From: Wocania_A sp965224845
GTDB lineage: Bacteria > Bacteroidota > Bacteroidia > Flavobacteriales > Flavobacteriaceae
Reading direction: 5' to 3'
NCBI GenBank assembly: GCA_965224845.1
Contig: CBDDAJ010000026.1
Location: forward strand, 186,001 to 250,000
DNA: 64,000 bases
Below, piece after piece: positions 55,785 through 64,000 of this stretch (position 1 is the first letter of the stretch; each line of letters begins with the position of its first letter). The notes beneath the pieces were generated by a model, which had not been told where the DNA came from, made no database searches, and saw only the letters and a program-made list of their open reading frames with translations. The position numbers and the translations under genes were made by a program.

Positions 55785-56885
55785 ATGGGAAACCATTCAA
55801 ATACAAACTCATTAAAACAATTAGCGCTCCAAAAGTTTAAAAAGAATTTTTGGGGCGTTTTCAGTTTGTGTTTTATTGTTTTTGTAGGGTTAATATCCGT
55901 TTTTGCCTATGTATTTGCGCCCGATAATTCGCAAGCAGCAAACCAAATGCATTTATCTATTCACTCTAAGCAACCGGGGTTTAAAGTTCAAATGCTAACT
56001 GTACCATCGCAAGTAAAAAACAATCAAAATGGATTTAGTAAAGTGTTTTTTGGAAAGATAAATACAGATACCGAGATTCCTATTTCTAGTTATAGTATTG
56101 AAAACCATTCGTTAAGCTATACCGAATATGCTTCAGATGGTTTAAAAGGTGTTGAAAAAACAATGGATATCAATGCTTTTCCAAACCAATCTGTTAATGG
56201 CTTTATTAAAGAAAGAACCTTTGTTTTTGGAACAGATAAATATGGAAGAGATTTATTGAGCCGCATTTTAGTAGGAGCTAGAATTTCGTTTTTTATTGGT
56301 TTTGTTGCTGTTTTTATTTCTTTAATTGTGGGGGTTTTTATGGGGAGTATTGCCGGATATTTTGGAGGAAAAGTAGATGCCTTTATTATGTGGGTTATCA
56401 ATGTTACATGGTCTATACCTACACTATTATTAGTGATAGCTATTACCTTAGCTTTAGGTAAAGGTTTTTGGCAAGTGTTTATTGCTGTAGGCTTAACTAT
56501 GTGGGTTGAGGTTGCCAGGGTTGTACGCGGACAAATAATTAGTGTTAAAGAAATGCAATATGTTACAGCGGCAAGAGCTTTAGGGTTTGGTGATTTTAGA
56601 ATTATTGTCAAACATATTTTACCTAATATTATGGCGCCGGTAATTGTAATATCGGCAGCTAATTTTGCAGCTGCTATTTTAATAGAAAGCGGACTTAGTT
56701 TTCTGGGTATAGGAGCCCAGCCTCCAATGGCAAGTTGGGGCGCTATGATTAAGGATCACTACAATTATATTATACTGGGAAAGCCCTATTTGGCCATCAT
56801 ACCAGGGCTTTGTATTATGAGCTTGGTTATGGCATTTATGCTTATTGGTAACGCCCTTCGTGATGCTTTAGATGTAAAGGGTTAA
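55785..56885 (+). CDS. ABC transporter permease, DppC/OppC-like
   Basis: A 366-residue inner-membrane permease for peptides or nickel. The N-terminal OppC_N segment has one helix (25-48), then a large periplasmic loop (about 50-140), then five helices. The coupling loop EAA motif is RGQIISVKEMQYVTAARALGFGD, and ESGLSFLGIGAQPP is a DppC signature. Its start is 8 bp after the protease stop. The partner permease and ATPases are not in the window, which is usual for this orphan flavobacterial gene. Confidence 0.9.
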   Translation: MGNHSNTNSLKQLALQKFKKNFWGVFSLCFIVFVGLISVFAYVFAPDNSQAANQMHLSIHSKQPGFKVQMLTVPSQVKNNQNGFSKVFFGKINTDTEIPISSYSIENHSLSYTEYASDGLKGVEKTMDINAFPNQSVNGFIKERTFVFGTDKYGRDLLSRILVGARISFFIGFVAVFISLIVGVFMGSIAGYFGGKVDAFIMWVINVTWSIPTLLLVIAITLALGKGFWQVFIAVGLTMWVEVARVVRGQIISVKEMQYVTAARALGFGDFRIIVKHILPNIMAPVIVISAANFAAAILIESGLSFLGIGAQPPMASWGAMIKDHYNYIILGKPYLAIIPGLCIMSLVMAFMLIGNALRDALDVKG

Positions 56886-56893
56886 AAGCTTAA

Positions 56894-57490
56894 TTAAAGC
56901 GTTTTAATTTTAATGTTTCTCCAACTTATTTTTACATCCCCTCCACTATGGATTTGTAATGCTATTCCGCCTTCGCCTTCACCAATTTTTTCATCGTCCA
57001 GATGAATCATTTTTGTTCCATTTAACCACGAGGTTAGCTCAGAGCCCTTAACTTTAATTTTCATAGTATTCCATTCGCCTTCTTTAAGAATACTTTCTTT
57101 TTCTGCCTCTGGCTTTATTAGCCATCCGCGTCCGTAAGACTCATATACACCACCAGTGTGTTTGCCTTTTGGGGCAACTTCTACTTGCCAACCTTTAACT
57201 TTAGTACCGTCGACAGTAGATCTTATAAAAACACCACTATTGCCATTGCTCCATTGTTTAAACTCTAAGGTTAAAATAAAATCTTTATAGTGCTTTTTTG
57301 TGCCTAAGTAACCATACGCTTTGTCTTCTCCACTTTCACATATTAAATAGCCATCTTCAACATACCATTTTTCTGTGCCATAAACTTCCCATCCATCTAA
57401 ATTTTTACCATTAAACAAATCTGTTTTTTGAGCATACATGCTTCCAAGTGTTAAGATGCCCATTACTGCAAGAACTAAAAAGTTTTTCAT
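56894..57490 (-). CDS. DUF1080 (3-keto-disaccharide hydrolase-like) exported protein
   Basis: A 198-residue protein with a signal peptide (1-20, ending GSMYAQ). The concanavalin-like beta-sandwich of DUF1080 covers 22-198: LFNGKNLDGWEVYG, FILTLEFKQWSNGNSGVFIR, GGVYESYGRGWLIKP and the closing ISWRNIKIK. Some DUF1080 proteins hydrolyse 3-keto-glycosides; here the activity is not established. Monocistronic, convergent with the permease. Confidence 0.9.
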   Translation of the reverse strand: MKNFLVLAVMGILTLGSMYAQKTDLFNGKNLDGWEVYGTEKWYVEDGYLICESGEDKAYGYLGTKKHYKDFILTLEFKQWSNGNSGVFIRSTVDGTKVKGWQVEVAPKGKHTGGVYESYGRGWLIKPEAEKESILKEGEWNTMKIKVKGSELTSWLNGTKMIHLDDEKIGEGEGGIALQIHSGGDVKISWRNIKIKTL

Positions 57491-57613
57491 AATTATTGTA
57501 TCTGTTTTTGTGTTTTAAATGAAGTATCTAGCTAAGTTATTAATTAATTATGGTAAGTCAAAAAATGGCTTATAACTTCAAAACAGTTTTGTTAATATAA
57601 TTTTAATAACGGC

Positions 57614-58219
57614 TTAGTCTGTTAGCATACTTTTATTTAAATCAGCAATGTAACTCAATACTTCGTCTTTCCCTATATTCTTTGATGATGATGTTATAAA
57701 ATGATTAGGCATATCTTCCCAGGTTTCCAGAAGCACATTTTTATAAGTTTCAACATGGCTTTCAATAGCTTTAGGTTTAAGCTTATCAGCCTTAGTAAAA
57801 ACAATTGAAAAAGGGATGCCGTTTTCACCCAGCCATTGCATAAACTCCAGGTCAATAGGTTGCGGTTTGTGTCTGATATCAACTAAAACAAAGGCGGTAA
57901 CCAATTGCTCGCGTAAGGCAAAATATTGTGTGATAAACTTTTGAAAAACCTTTTTTGCGCTTTTAGAAACACGTGCATACCCATAGCCAGGTAGATCGAC
58001 TAAATGCCAGTTTTTGTTTATTAAAAAATGATTGATAAGCTGTGTTTTTCCTGGTCTTCCAGAGGTTTTAGCTAAATTTTTTCGGCGCGTTAACATATTG
58101 ATTAACGATGATTTACCAACGTTACTTCTGCCAATAAAAGCATATTCGGGCAATCTGCTTTTTGGGCATTTGGCCACATCAGAATTACTCATTACAAATT
58201 CGGCAGATTTAATTTTCAA
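57614..58219 (-). CDS. engB: Ribosome biogenesis GTP-binding protein EngB (YihA/YsxC)
   Basis: A 201-residue GTPase for assembly of the large ribosomal subunit. G1 GRSNVGKSSLI (about 31-41), G2 TQLINHF region, G3 DLPGYGYA, G4 TKADK and G5 SSS are all present. Normal length. Standing alone between the DUF1080 and hydrolase genes, on the minus strand. Confidence 0.95.
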   Translation of the reverse strand: MKIKSAEFVMSNSDVAKCPKSRLPEYAFIGRSNVGKSSLINMLTRRKNLAKTSGRPGKTQLINHFLINKNWHLVDLPGYGYARVSKSAKKVFQKFITQYFALREQLVTAFVLVDIRHKPQPIDLEFMQWLGENGIPFSIVFTKADKLKPKAIESHVETYKNVLLETWEDMPNHFITSSSKNIGKDEVLSYIADLNKSMLTD

Positions 58220-58294
58220 AATAATATTTTTTATTCTCCCCCTGAAGAAGGGAATCTTAGTTTTGTTTTAAAATTTAAAATAAAAAAAAGCAGT

Positions 58295-59059
58295 TTAAAA
58301 TTCTCTTTTAGCAAACCAGGCATCAAGAATTTGGTTAAACTCATCAGGATGTTCCATCATAGCTGCATGTCCGCATTTATCAATCCAGAATAAATCAGAA
58401 TCAGGTAAAAGTTCGTTAAATTCTTCGGCGACTTCAGGAGGCGTTACGTTGTCGTTTTTACCCCAAATAATACAGGTGGGGGTTTGCATTTTTGGTAAAT
58501 CTTTAGCCATATTATGCCTTATAGCACTTTTTGCAATAGCTAATGTTTTTATAAGTTTATTGCGGTCGTTAACAGTTTCGTAAACTTCGTCAACTATGTC
58601 TTTAGTAGCCACAGCGGGGTCATAAAAAACATCCTGTGCTTTCTTTTTTATAACCTCATAATCACTGCGTTTCGTGTAACCACCACCCATAGCACTTTCG
58701 TAAAGGCCAGAGCTGCCTGTAATAACAAGAGCTTTAACTTTTTCTGGAAATAGTTTTGTGTGATACAAGCCAATATGTCCGCCTAAAGAATTCCCAAGTA
58801 AAATCACATCGTCAAAACCTTTAAACGCTATAAAATCGTGTAAATATTTAGCAAAACTTTTTACATTAGTTTTTAGTAACGACATTGTATAAATTGGCAA
58901 TTCGGGTATAATAATTTTATACCCTTTTTTGCTGAAAAATTTAGTAACCGAATCAAAATTACTTAATCCACCCATTAAACCATGTAGAACAATAATGGGC
59001 TTACCTTCTCCAACTTCAATATAACTGTAATTCTTTTCTTTTTTTAAACGATGCGTCAT
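58295..59059 (-). CDS. Alpha/beta-fold hydrolase
   Basis: A 254-residue cytosolic hydrolase. PIIVLHGLMGG supplies the oxyanion hole, LLGNSLGGHIGLYH the nucleophile elbow (Ser near 93), IIWGKNDNVTPPEVA the acid, and DKCGHAAMMEHPDEFN the catalytic His. The substrate is unknown. It is divergent from mraZ and often found next to it in flavobacteria (recalled). Confidence 0.92.
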   Translation of the reverse strand: MTHRLKKEKNYSYIEVGEGKPIIVLHGLMGGLSNFDSVTKFFSKKGYKIIIPELPIYTMSLLKTNVKSFAKYLHDFIAFKGFDDVILLGNSLGGHIGLYHTKLFPEKVKALVITGSSGLYESAMGGGYTKRSDYEVIKKKAQDVFYDPAVATKDIVDEVYETVNDRNKLIKTLAIAKSAIRHNMAKDLPKMQTPTCIIWGKNDNVTPPEVAEEFNELLPDSDLFWIDKCGHAAMMEHPDEFNQILDAWFAKREF

Positions 59060-59278
59060 TAATTGGTTAGTCTATTTCGTTAAAAACAAATATAGTTATT
59101 TCATTCATATTTCAATCATTTTAATTTAAGTCTGGAGTAATTGTTCAGATATGAAGATGTTAACAATGTGTTTATATAATTGTGGGTTTATGTAACTAGT
59201 TGATAGTAAATGGGTAAGATTTGTTTTGCCTTGTGTTGTCCATTTAAAATAGCATTTAATCGAAAAATTATTAACAAA

Positions 59279-59304
59279 GTGTAGTAAAGTGGTAAAATGT
59301 GGGA
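59279..59304 (+). promoter_or_regulatory. MraZ box repeats upstream of mraZ
   Basis: Three hexamers at an exact 10-bp period: GTGTAG (59279), GTGGTA (59289) and GTGGGA (59299). MraZ binds direct repeats of GTGGGN-type half sites at this spacing upstream of its own operon. They lie just before the -7 element, so binding would block transcription. Confidence 0.75.
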
Positions 59305-59314
59305 TATTTTTCAA

Positions 59315-59322
59315 TATATTTG
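59315..59322 (+). promoter_or_regulatory. Promoter -7 element for the division and cell-wall cluster
   Basis: TATATTTG matches TAnnTTTG exactly, 33 bp before the TTG start of mraZ. The expected -33 position overlaps the MraZ repeats and has no clear TTG. Confidence 0.7.
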
Positions 59323-59354
59323 AAACTTAAACCAAAAGCGAAATACAAACTGCT

Positions 59355-59825
59355 TTGAACTCATTAATAGGAACATACGATTGTAAAGTAGATGCCAAAG
59401 GCAGGCTCATGATGCCTTCTGGCATGAAAAAGCAACTGGCTTCTGTTTTAAATGATGGTTTTGTGTTAAGGCGATCTGTTTTTCAGCCATGTTTAGAGTT
59501 GTATCCTATGAGCGAGTGGCAAACCGTCATGGAAAAAGTGAATAAGCTTAACAGGTTTAAAAAAAAGAACAACGATTTTATTCGCCGTTTTAATGCGGGT
59601 GCAAGAATGGTAGATATTGATGGTAGCGGTCGCTTATTGATTCCTAAAGATCTTATTGGTTTTGCGGGTATATCAAAAAACATTGTGATTTCCCCGGCGG
59701 TAAATATTATTGAAATCTGGGATAAAGACAGGTATGAACAGGCTATTGATGATGCTGCTGTAGATTTTGCTGATTTAGCTGAAGAGGTTATGGGACAAGA
59801 CGATGAAGACCATGGAATATCATAA
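59355..59825 (+). CDS. mraZ: Transcriptional regulator MraZ
   Basis: A 156-residue DNA-binding protein with two AbrB-like (swapped-hairpin) domains: LIGTYDCKVDAKGRLMMPSGMKK and ARMVDIDGSGRLLIPKDLIGFAG. It represses the division and cell-wall cluster from its own promoter; repeats for it are visible upstream. The start is TTG at 59355, fixed by the conserved SLIGTYDCKVD that follows. Overlaps rsmH by 23 bp. Confidence 0.95.
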   Translation: MNSLIGTYDCKVDAKGRLMMPSGMKKQLASVLNDGFVLRRSVFQPCLELYPMSEWQTVMEKVNKLNRFKKKNNDFIRRFNAGARMVDIDGSGRLLIPKDLIGFAGISKNIVISPAVNIIEIWDKDRYEQAIDDAAVDFADLAEEVMGQDDEDHGIS

Positions 59826-60708
59826 TCCAGTTTTGTTAAAAGAAACCGTTGATGGTTTAAATATTAAAGAAGATGGTGTCTATGTGGATGTAACCTTTGG
59901 TGGCGGCGGACATAGCAGGGAGATATTAAACCGCCTTGGTGATAAAGGGAAGCTGTTTGCTTTTGATCAGGACCTGGATGCTCTTGAAAATGCGATTGAA
60001 GATGATAGGTTTACCTTAATACATGAAAATTTTAGATACATAAAGCGTTTTTTAAGATTTCATGGTATTCGGGAAGTGGATGGTATTTTGGCAGACTTTG
60101 GAGTGTCTTCGCATCAATTTGATGTCGCTGAACGAGGTTTTTCTACAAGGTTTGAAGCTGATTTGGATATGCGAATGAATCAACAAAATGATATATCGGC
60201 ATTTCATGTGGTTAATGGCTATGAAGAAGGGCAATTGAAACAGGTGTTTTTGCAATATGGCGAATTAAGAGCAGCTCCGGCTATGGCAAGATTAATTGTT
60301 GAATATAGAAGAACAGAAGAGATTAAAACTAGCGAGCAGCTAAAAAAAGTACTAAAGAAGTTTTTACCGCCACGACATGAAAATAAGGTGTTGGCTCAAA
60401 TTTATCAGGCTATTAGAATTGAAGTAAATCAAGAAATAGAGGCTTTAAAAGAGTTTTTGGTGCAAACTCCAGAAATATTAAAAGTTGGAGGCCGTTTAAG
60501 TTTTATATCCTATCACTCTTTAGAGGATAGATTGGTTAAGCGTTTTATAAGAAATGGGTTGTTTGAAGGTGAGCCGGAACGCGATATGTTTGGGAATTTT
60601 GAAGTGCCATTAAAAAAAGTAAATGGGTTAATTGTTCCTACAAAAGAAGAAATAAATATAAATAGTAGGGCGAGAAGTGCAAAACTTAGAATTGCTGAAA
60701 AAATATAA
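59803..60708 (+). CDS. rsmH: 16S rRNA (cytosine-1402-N4)-methyltransferase
   Basis: A 301-residue SAM-dependent methyltransferase (MraW) that modifies 16S rRNA in the P site. YVDVTFGGGGHSREIL is the SAM-binding motif; DGILADFGVSSHQFD and ERGFSTRFEADLDMRMN are conserved. YHSLEDRLVKRFIR lies near the end. Start at 59803 or 59812 (MEYHNPVLL). Its last base overlaps the next start (TAATGA). Confidence 0.96.
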   Translation: MKTMEYHNPVLLKETVDGLNIKEDGVYVDVTFGGGGHSREILNRLGDKGKLFAFDQDLDALENAIEDDRFTLIHENFRYIKRFLRFHGIREVDGILADFGVSSHQFDVAERGFSTRFEADLDMRMNQQNDISAFHVVNGYEEGQLKQVFLQYGELRAAPAMARLIVEYRRTEEIKTSEQLKKVLKKFLPPRHENKVLAQIYQAIRIEVNQEIEALKEFLVQTPEILKVGGRLSFISYHSLEDRLVKRFIRNGLFEGEPERDMFGNFEVPLKKVNGLIVPTKEEININSRARSAKLRIAEKI

Positions 60709-61025
60709 TGAAGAAAAATATCTATAGCATATTAAAAGGAACATTTTTAGTGAGCGACGATTCGTTTAAGAATTGGCGTATGATTCTTTTTATATCTGGA
60801 TTGGCTATAGTAATGATTGCGAGTTCGCATAGTGCTGATAAAAAAGTATATGAGATTGCGCGATTAAAAAACGAGGTTAACGAAATGCGTTCAGCATTTA
60901 TTGATGGTAGATCTAAACTAATGCGGCTTAAAATGGAGTCGGCGATAGTTGTTAAAATGAAAGAAAAAGGCTTGTCGCCTTCGGTGATTCCACCAAAGAA
61001 AATAAAAGTAAAATCCCAAAATTAA
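60708..61025 (+). CDS. FtsL-like cell-division protein
   Basis: A 105-residue bitopic membrane protein. Short cytosolic N-terminus, one membrane helix (about 26-42), then a periplasmic coiled coil (VYEIARLKNEVNEMRSAFID). Size, layout and position between rsmH and the PBP gene match FtsL of the divisome, although sequence alone would not prove it. Confidence 0.82.
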   Translation: MKKNIYSILKGTFLVSDDSFKNWRMILFISGLAIVMIASSHSADKKVYEIARLKNEVNEMRSAFIDGRSKLMRLKMESAIVVKMKEKGLSPSVIPPKKIKVKSQN

Positions 61026-61034
61026 AAGCGAATC

Positions 61035-63055
61035 TTGGCAGTAAACGAGAAAGGCATATTAAACCGATTGTATTTTATAGCAGGATGTATGTTCATCTTC
61101 GGCGTTGCTGTGGTATTTAAACTGCTTAGTATTCAGTTTTTACAAGGCGATAAATATAAGGCCATGGCAAGTGAGCGCATTGTTAAAGATGTTGTGATTC
61201 CGGCTAATCGAGGGAATGTGTATTCGGTAAATGGTAATTTGCTGGCAACATCAGTTCCTAAATACGATATTAGAATAGATGCTATTACACCGTCTTCAAA
61301 AACGTTCGAAAAGCATTTAAAGTCTTTAAGCGACTCGCTTTCAAAATACTCAGGAAAACCTTCAGGTTATTATCAGAAAGAAATTAGGAAAGCCAGAGCA
61401 AATAAAAACAGATATTATTTGTTGGCTAGAAACATTGGGTATTCAGACTATATCAGGGTTAGAAACTTTCCCATGTTAAATCTGGGGGCTTTTAAAGGCG
61501 GATTAATTGTAGAGCAAACTACTAAGCGCGAACATCCCATGGGTGGCATTGCGCAACGCACTATTGGTTACGAGCGTTTTGATGAAAAAGGAAATGTAAC
61601 GCGACCAGGAATTGACGGAGCATTATGGTGAATTCAATATTTGAGAGGTAAACTGATGGAAAAAGAAAAAAACAGCAAATAGGAAAAGGGCAATGGAAAC
61701 CTTTAAGTGATGCTAACGAAATTGAACCTAAAGATGGTTACGATGTTTACACGACCATAGATGTAAATATTCAAGATATAGCACATCATGCACTTTTAGA
61801 GCAGTTAGAAAAATACAAAGCAGATCATGGCTGTGTGGTGGTTATGGAAACCAGAACAGGGGAGGTTAAAGCGATCTCTAATTTAGGTAGAAATAGTAAA
61901 GGGTATTATTACGAACGATTGAATTATGCAGTTGGTGAAAGTCATGAATCAGGTTCTACTTTTAAGTTAATGGCGCTTGCAGCTGCGCTGGAAGATAAAG
62001 TGATTGATACAAGCGATGTAGTTGATACAGAAAAGGGTGTTATATCATTCTATGGAAAAAAAGTAAGGGATTCTAAAAATGGTGGTTATGGTAAAATAAC
62101 CGTGTCCAAAGCTTTTGAGGTGTCTTCTAATACGGGAATTGTTAAAGTGATAGATCAGGCTTATAGAGAAAAACCTAGCAAGTTTGTAGATAGGCTTTAT
62201 GATATGAGTTTGAACGAAAAATTAGGGTTACCCATTATAGGTGAACCAGGTCCTATAATTCCCGATCCTAGAATTAAAAATGGTCGTTGGAGTGGTATTG
62301 CATTACAATGGATGGCTTATGGTTATGGCGTGTCATTCACACCATTACAAACATTAACTTTTTATAATGCTATTGCTAATGATGGTGTGATGGTGAAACC
62401 ACAGTTTTTAAGAGAAGTTAAAGAGTTTGATAAGGTTATTGAGCCTCCCAAAAAGGAAGTCATAAACAAACGAGTATGCTCAAAAGAAACGGTTGCAAAA
62501 GTTCAGCAATTGTTAAAAAACGTAGTAGAGAAAAAACACGGAACGGGTAACAGGCTGTATTCTAAAAACTTTTCAATGGCAGGAAAAACAGGGACTTGCC
62601 AAAAAGATTACAGAGATAAGTCGAAATTAAATTATATCTCATCTTTCGCAGGATATTTTCCTGCTGATAATCCAAAGTATTCGTGTATTGTAGTTATTCA
62701 TGAGCCTGAAAAAGGTATTGGATATTATGGGGCTGATGTATCTGGTCCTGTATTTAAAAAAATTGCTCAAAAAATATTTACAGATACACCAATTATTGAT
62801 GAGGTGGAATCTTTAAGTGTAAAAAGGGCATCAACAGAACAAGAATATGAGAGTTATTATAAAAAAGCTCAAACCTATAAAACAATAATGCCCAATGTTG
62901 TTGGTTTGCCGGCTATGGATGCTTTGGCGTTACTGGAAAATATGGATGTAAATGTGAAAGTGAAACTTAAAGGTAGTGGCATTGTAAAAGAACAATCAAT
63001 TAATAAGAATATAAAATTAAAAAATAATCAAACTATTGTTTTAAAGGCATCATGA
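61035..63055 (+). pseudogene. ftsI: Penicillin-binding protein FtsI-like, interrupted by a stop and a frameshift
   Basis: A class B PBP (transpeptidase) for septal peptidoglycan. The N-terminal piece (61035-61631; TTG start) has a membrane helix (about 10-30) and the dimerisation domain (VVIPANRGNVYSVNGNLLAT). The C-terminal piece (open from 61652 to 63055) has the transpeptidase SGSTFKL (SxxK), SSN and KTGT motifs and a final PASTA domain. Between them a TGA (61629-61631) and a +2 shift near 61653 break the frame. The motifs are intact, so an essential gene damaged only here suggests sequence error or very recent loss. Confidence 0.85.
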
Positions 63056-63140
63056 AACAGTCGTAGCTAAAATTTTTATACCAGAGGAAATTGCGATAAG
63101 GGTATTACATGTTACCGATGAAAAACAATAAAATAAAACC

Positions 63141-64000
63141 ATGAAAGCGTTAAAAGACATATTATATAAAGTAACTATCAATGCCGTTGTTGGTAGTACT
63201 GGTGTGTCTGTTAGTGAAATTAGTTTTGATTCTCGTAGCATCAAAAAAACCGATTTATTTGTAGCAATTAAAGGCAATATTGTTGATGGGCATAAATTCA
63301 TTGATGTTGCTGTAAAAAATGGAGCAGCAGCAATTATTTGCGAAGCATTACCAGATAATTTGGCTGACGGGATTACTTATGTTGAGGTTGATAATTCCAA
63401 TAGTGCCTTGGCTATAATGGCATCTAATTTTTATGATGCGCCTTCAGAGAACTTAAAGCTTGTAGGGGTTACAGGAACTAATGGTAAAACAACTGTAGCA
63501 AGTTTGCTCTATCAGTTGTTTAAAAAAGCGGGCTATAAAGTAGGTTTGCTTTCAACAGTTAAGATATTAGTAGATAATAAAGTATATAAAGCAACGCATA
63601 CAACTCCGGACTCTTTAACTATAAACAAGTACTTAAAAGAAATGAATGGTGCCGGAGTCGAGTTTTGTTTTATGGAAGTTAGTTCTCACGGAATTCATCA
63701 AAACCGAATTGAGGGATTATGTTTTGAAGGTGGCATTTTTACCAATCTGTCTCACGATCATTTAGATTATCACAACACATTTTCAGAATATCGAGATGTG
63801 AAAAAAACGTTTTTTGATACACTCTCACCAAAAGCATTTGCTCTTGTGAATACTGATGATAAAAACGGATTGGTAATGCTGCAAAATACACAAGCCAAAA
63901 AACACACCTATGCTTTAAAAGGGTATGCCGATTATAAAGCACAAATTTTGGAGAATCAATTTGGAGGCTTGTTGCTTAAGGTTAATGATAGTGAAGTTTG
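63141..64000 (+). CDS. murE: UDP-N-acetylmuramyl-tripeptide synthetase MurE, 3' end outside window
   Basis: The frame starts at ATG 63141 (MKALKDILYKVTI) and runs off the window end, giving about 286 residues. The N-terminal substrate domain has ISFDSRSIKKTDLFVAIKG. The Mur ligase ATP loop is VGVTGTNGKTTVASLL. FMEVSSHGIHQNRIEGL and GGIFTNLSHDHLDYH are MurE signatures. It adds the third stem residue (expected meso-diaminopimelate) to UDP-MurNAc-dipeptide. Position after ftsI is the standard order. Confidence 0.95.
   Translation, partial: MKALKDILYKVTINAVVGSTGVSVSEISFDSRSIKKTDLFVAIKGNIVDGHKFIDVAVKNGAAAIICEALPDNLADGITYVEVDNSNSALAIMASNFYDAPSENLKLVGVTGTNGKTTVASLLYQLFKKAGYKVGLLSTVKILVDNKVYKATHTTPDSLTINKYLKEMNGAGVEFCFMEVSSHGIHQNRIEGLCFEGGIFTNLSHDHLDYHNTFSEYRDVKKTFFDTLSPKAFALVNTDDKNGLVMLQNTQAKKHTYALKGYADYKAQILENQFGGLLLKVNDSEV

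Overview
This window is from a marine-type member of the Bacteroidetes, most likely family Flavobacteriaceae. The base composition is AT-rich, promoter-like sites match the phylum consensus (TTG, about 20 bp, TAnnTTTG), start sites lack Shine-Dalgarno sequences, and the gene set is typical: Porin_10-type porin, GYDIA-type GHMP kinase, class II HMG-CoA reductase and POT transporters. The 16S rRNA is flavobacterial in character. Genus cannot be fixed by eye.

Layout. 1-1565: 3' part of an outer-membrane porin. 2000-7560: a complete rRNA operon (tandem promoters, 16S, tRNA-Ile, tRNA-Ala, 23S with a processing stem, 5S, terminator). 7609-9180: a haem-motif FG-GAP protein. 9368-30966: an accessory block read entirely on the minus strand apart from one IS. 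31049-31121: tRNA-Phe. 31296-39275: coaX, an OMP, a TPR protein, lptC, a CBS-domain membrane protein and a PPIase. 39325-42024: GIY-YIG/GHMP kinase fusion and HMG-CoA reductase. 42338-48611: dipeptidyl peptidase, two POT transporters and a thioredoxin. 48618-53443: comEC, NlpC/P60, lpxB, a small membrane protein and surE. 53629-59059: tail-specific protease, ABC permease, DUF1080 protein, engB and a hydrolase. 59355-64000: the start of the division and cell-wall cluster (mraZ, rsmH, ftsL-like, an interrupted ftsI, partial murE).

Main discovery. The block at 9.4-31 kb reads as an integron-like cassette array. Seventeen units of one to three unrelated genes, all on the minus strand, are separated by imperfect palindromes of about 50-190 bp. 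Each palindrome is bounded by AAC and GTT on the plus strand, like attC. The bases next to the core at the start of a cassette are the reverse complement of those at the end of the same cassette (four cassettes match 10 of 10) and differ between cassettes, as expected when a cassette closes into a circle. A tyrosine recombinase (30208-30966) lies directly at the 5' end of the array in the same orientation; it is Xer-like in spacing, lacks the IntI-specific insertion and looks shortened at its N-terminus. The cassette next to it encodes an OLD-type ATPase with a TOPRIM domain, a plausible anti-phage gene. An IS110-family element sits exactly at the AAC/GTT core of one attC-like site. Several cassette proteins end in the same short tail because the attC-like site supplies their last codons.

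Two other genes look damaged: the TPR protein has a one-base shift after its signal peptide, and ftsI has a stop and a frameshift within about 30 bp. Either could be a real mutation or a sequence error.
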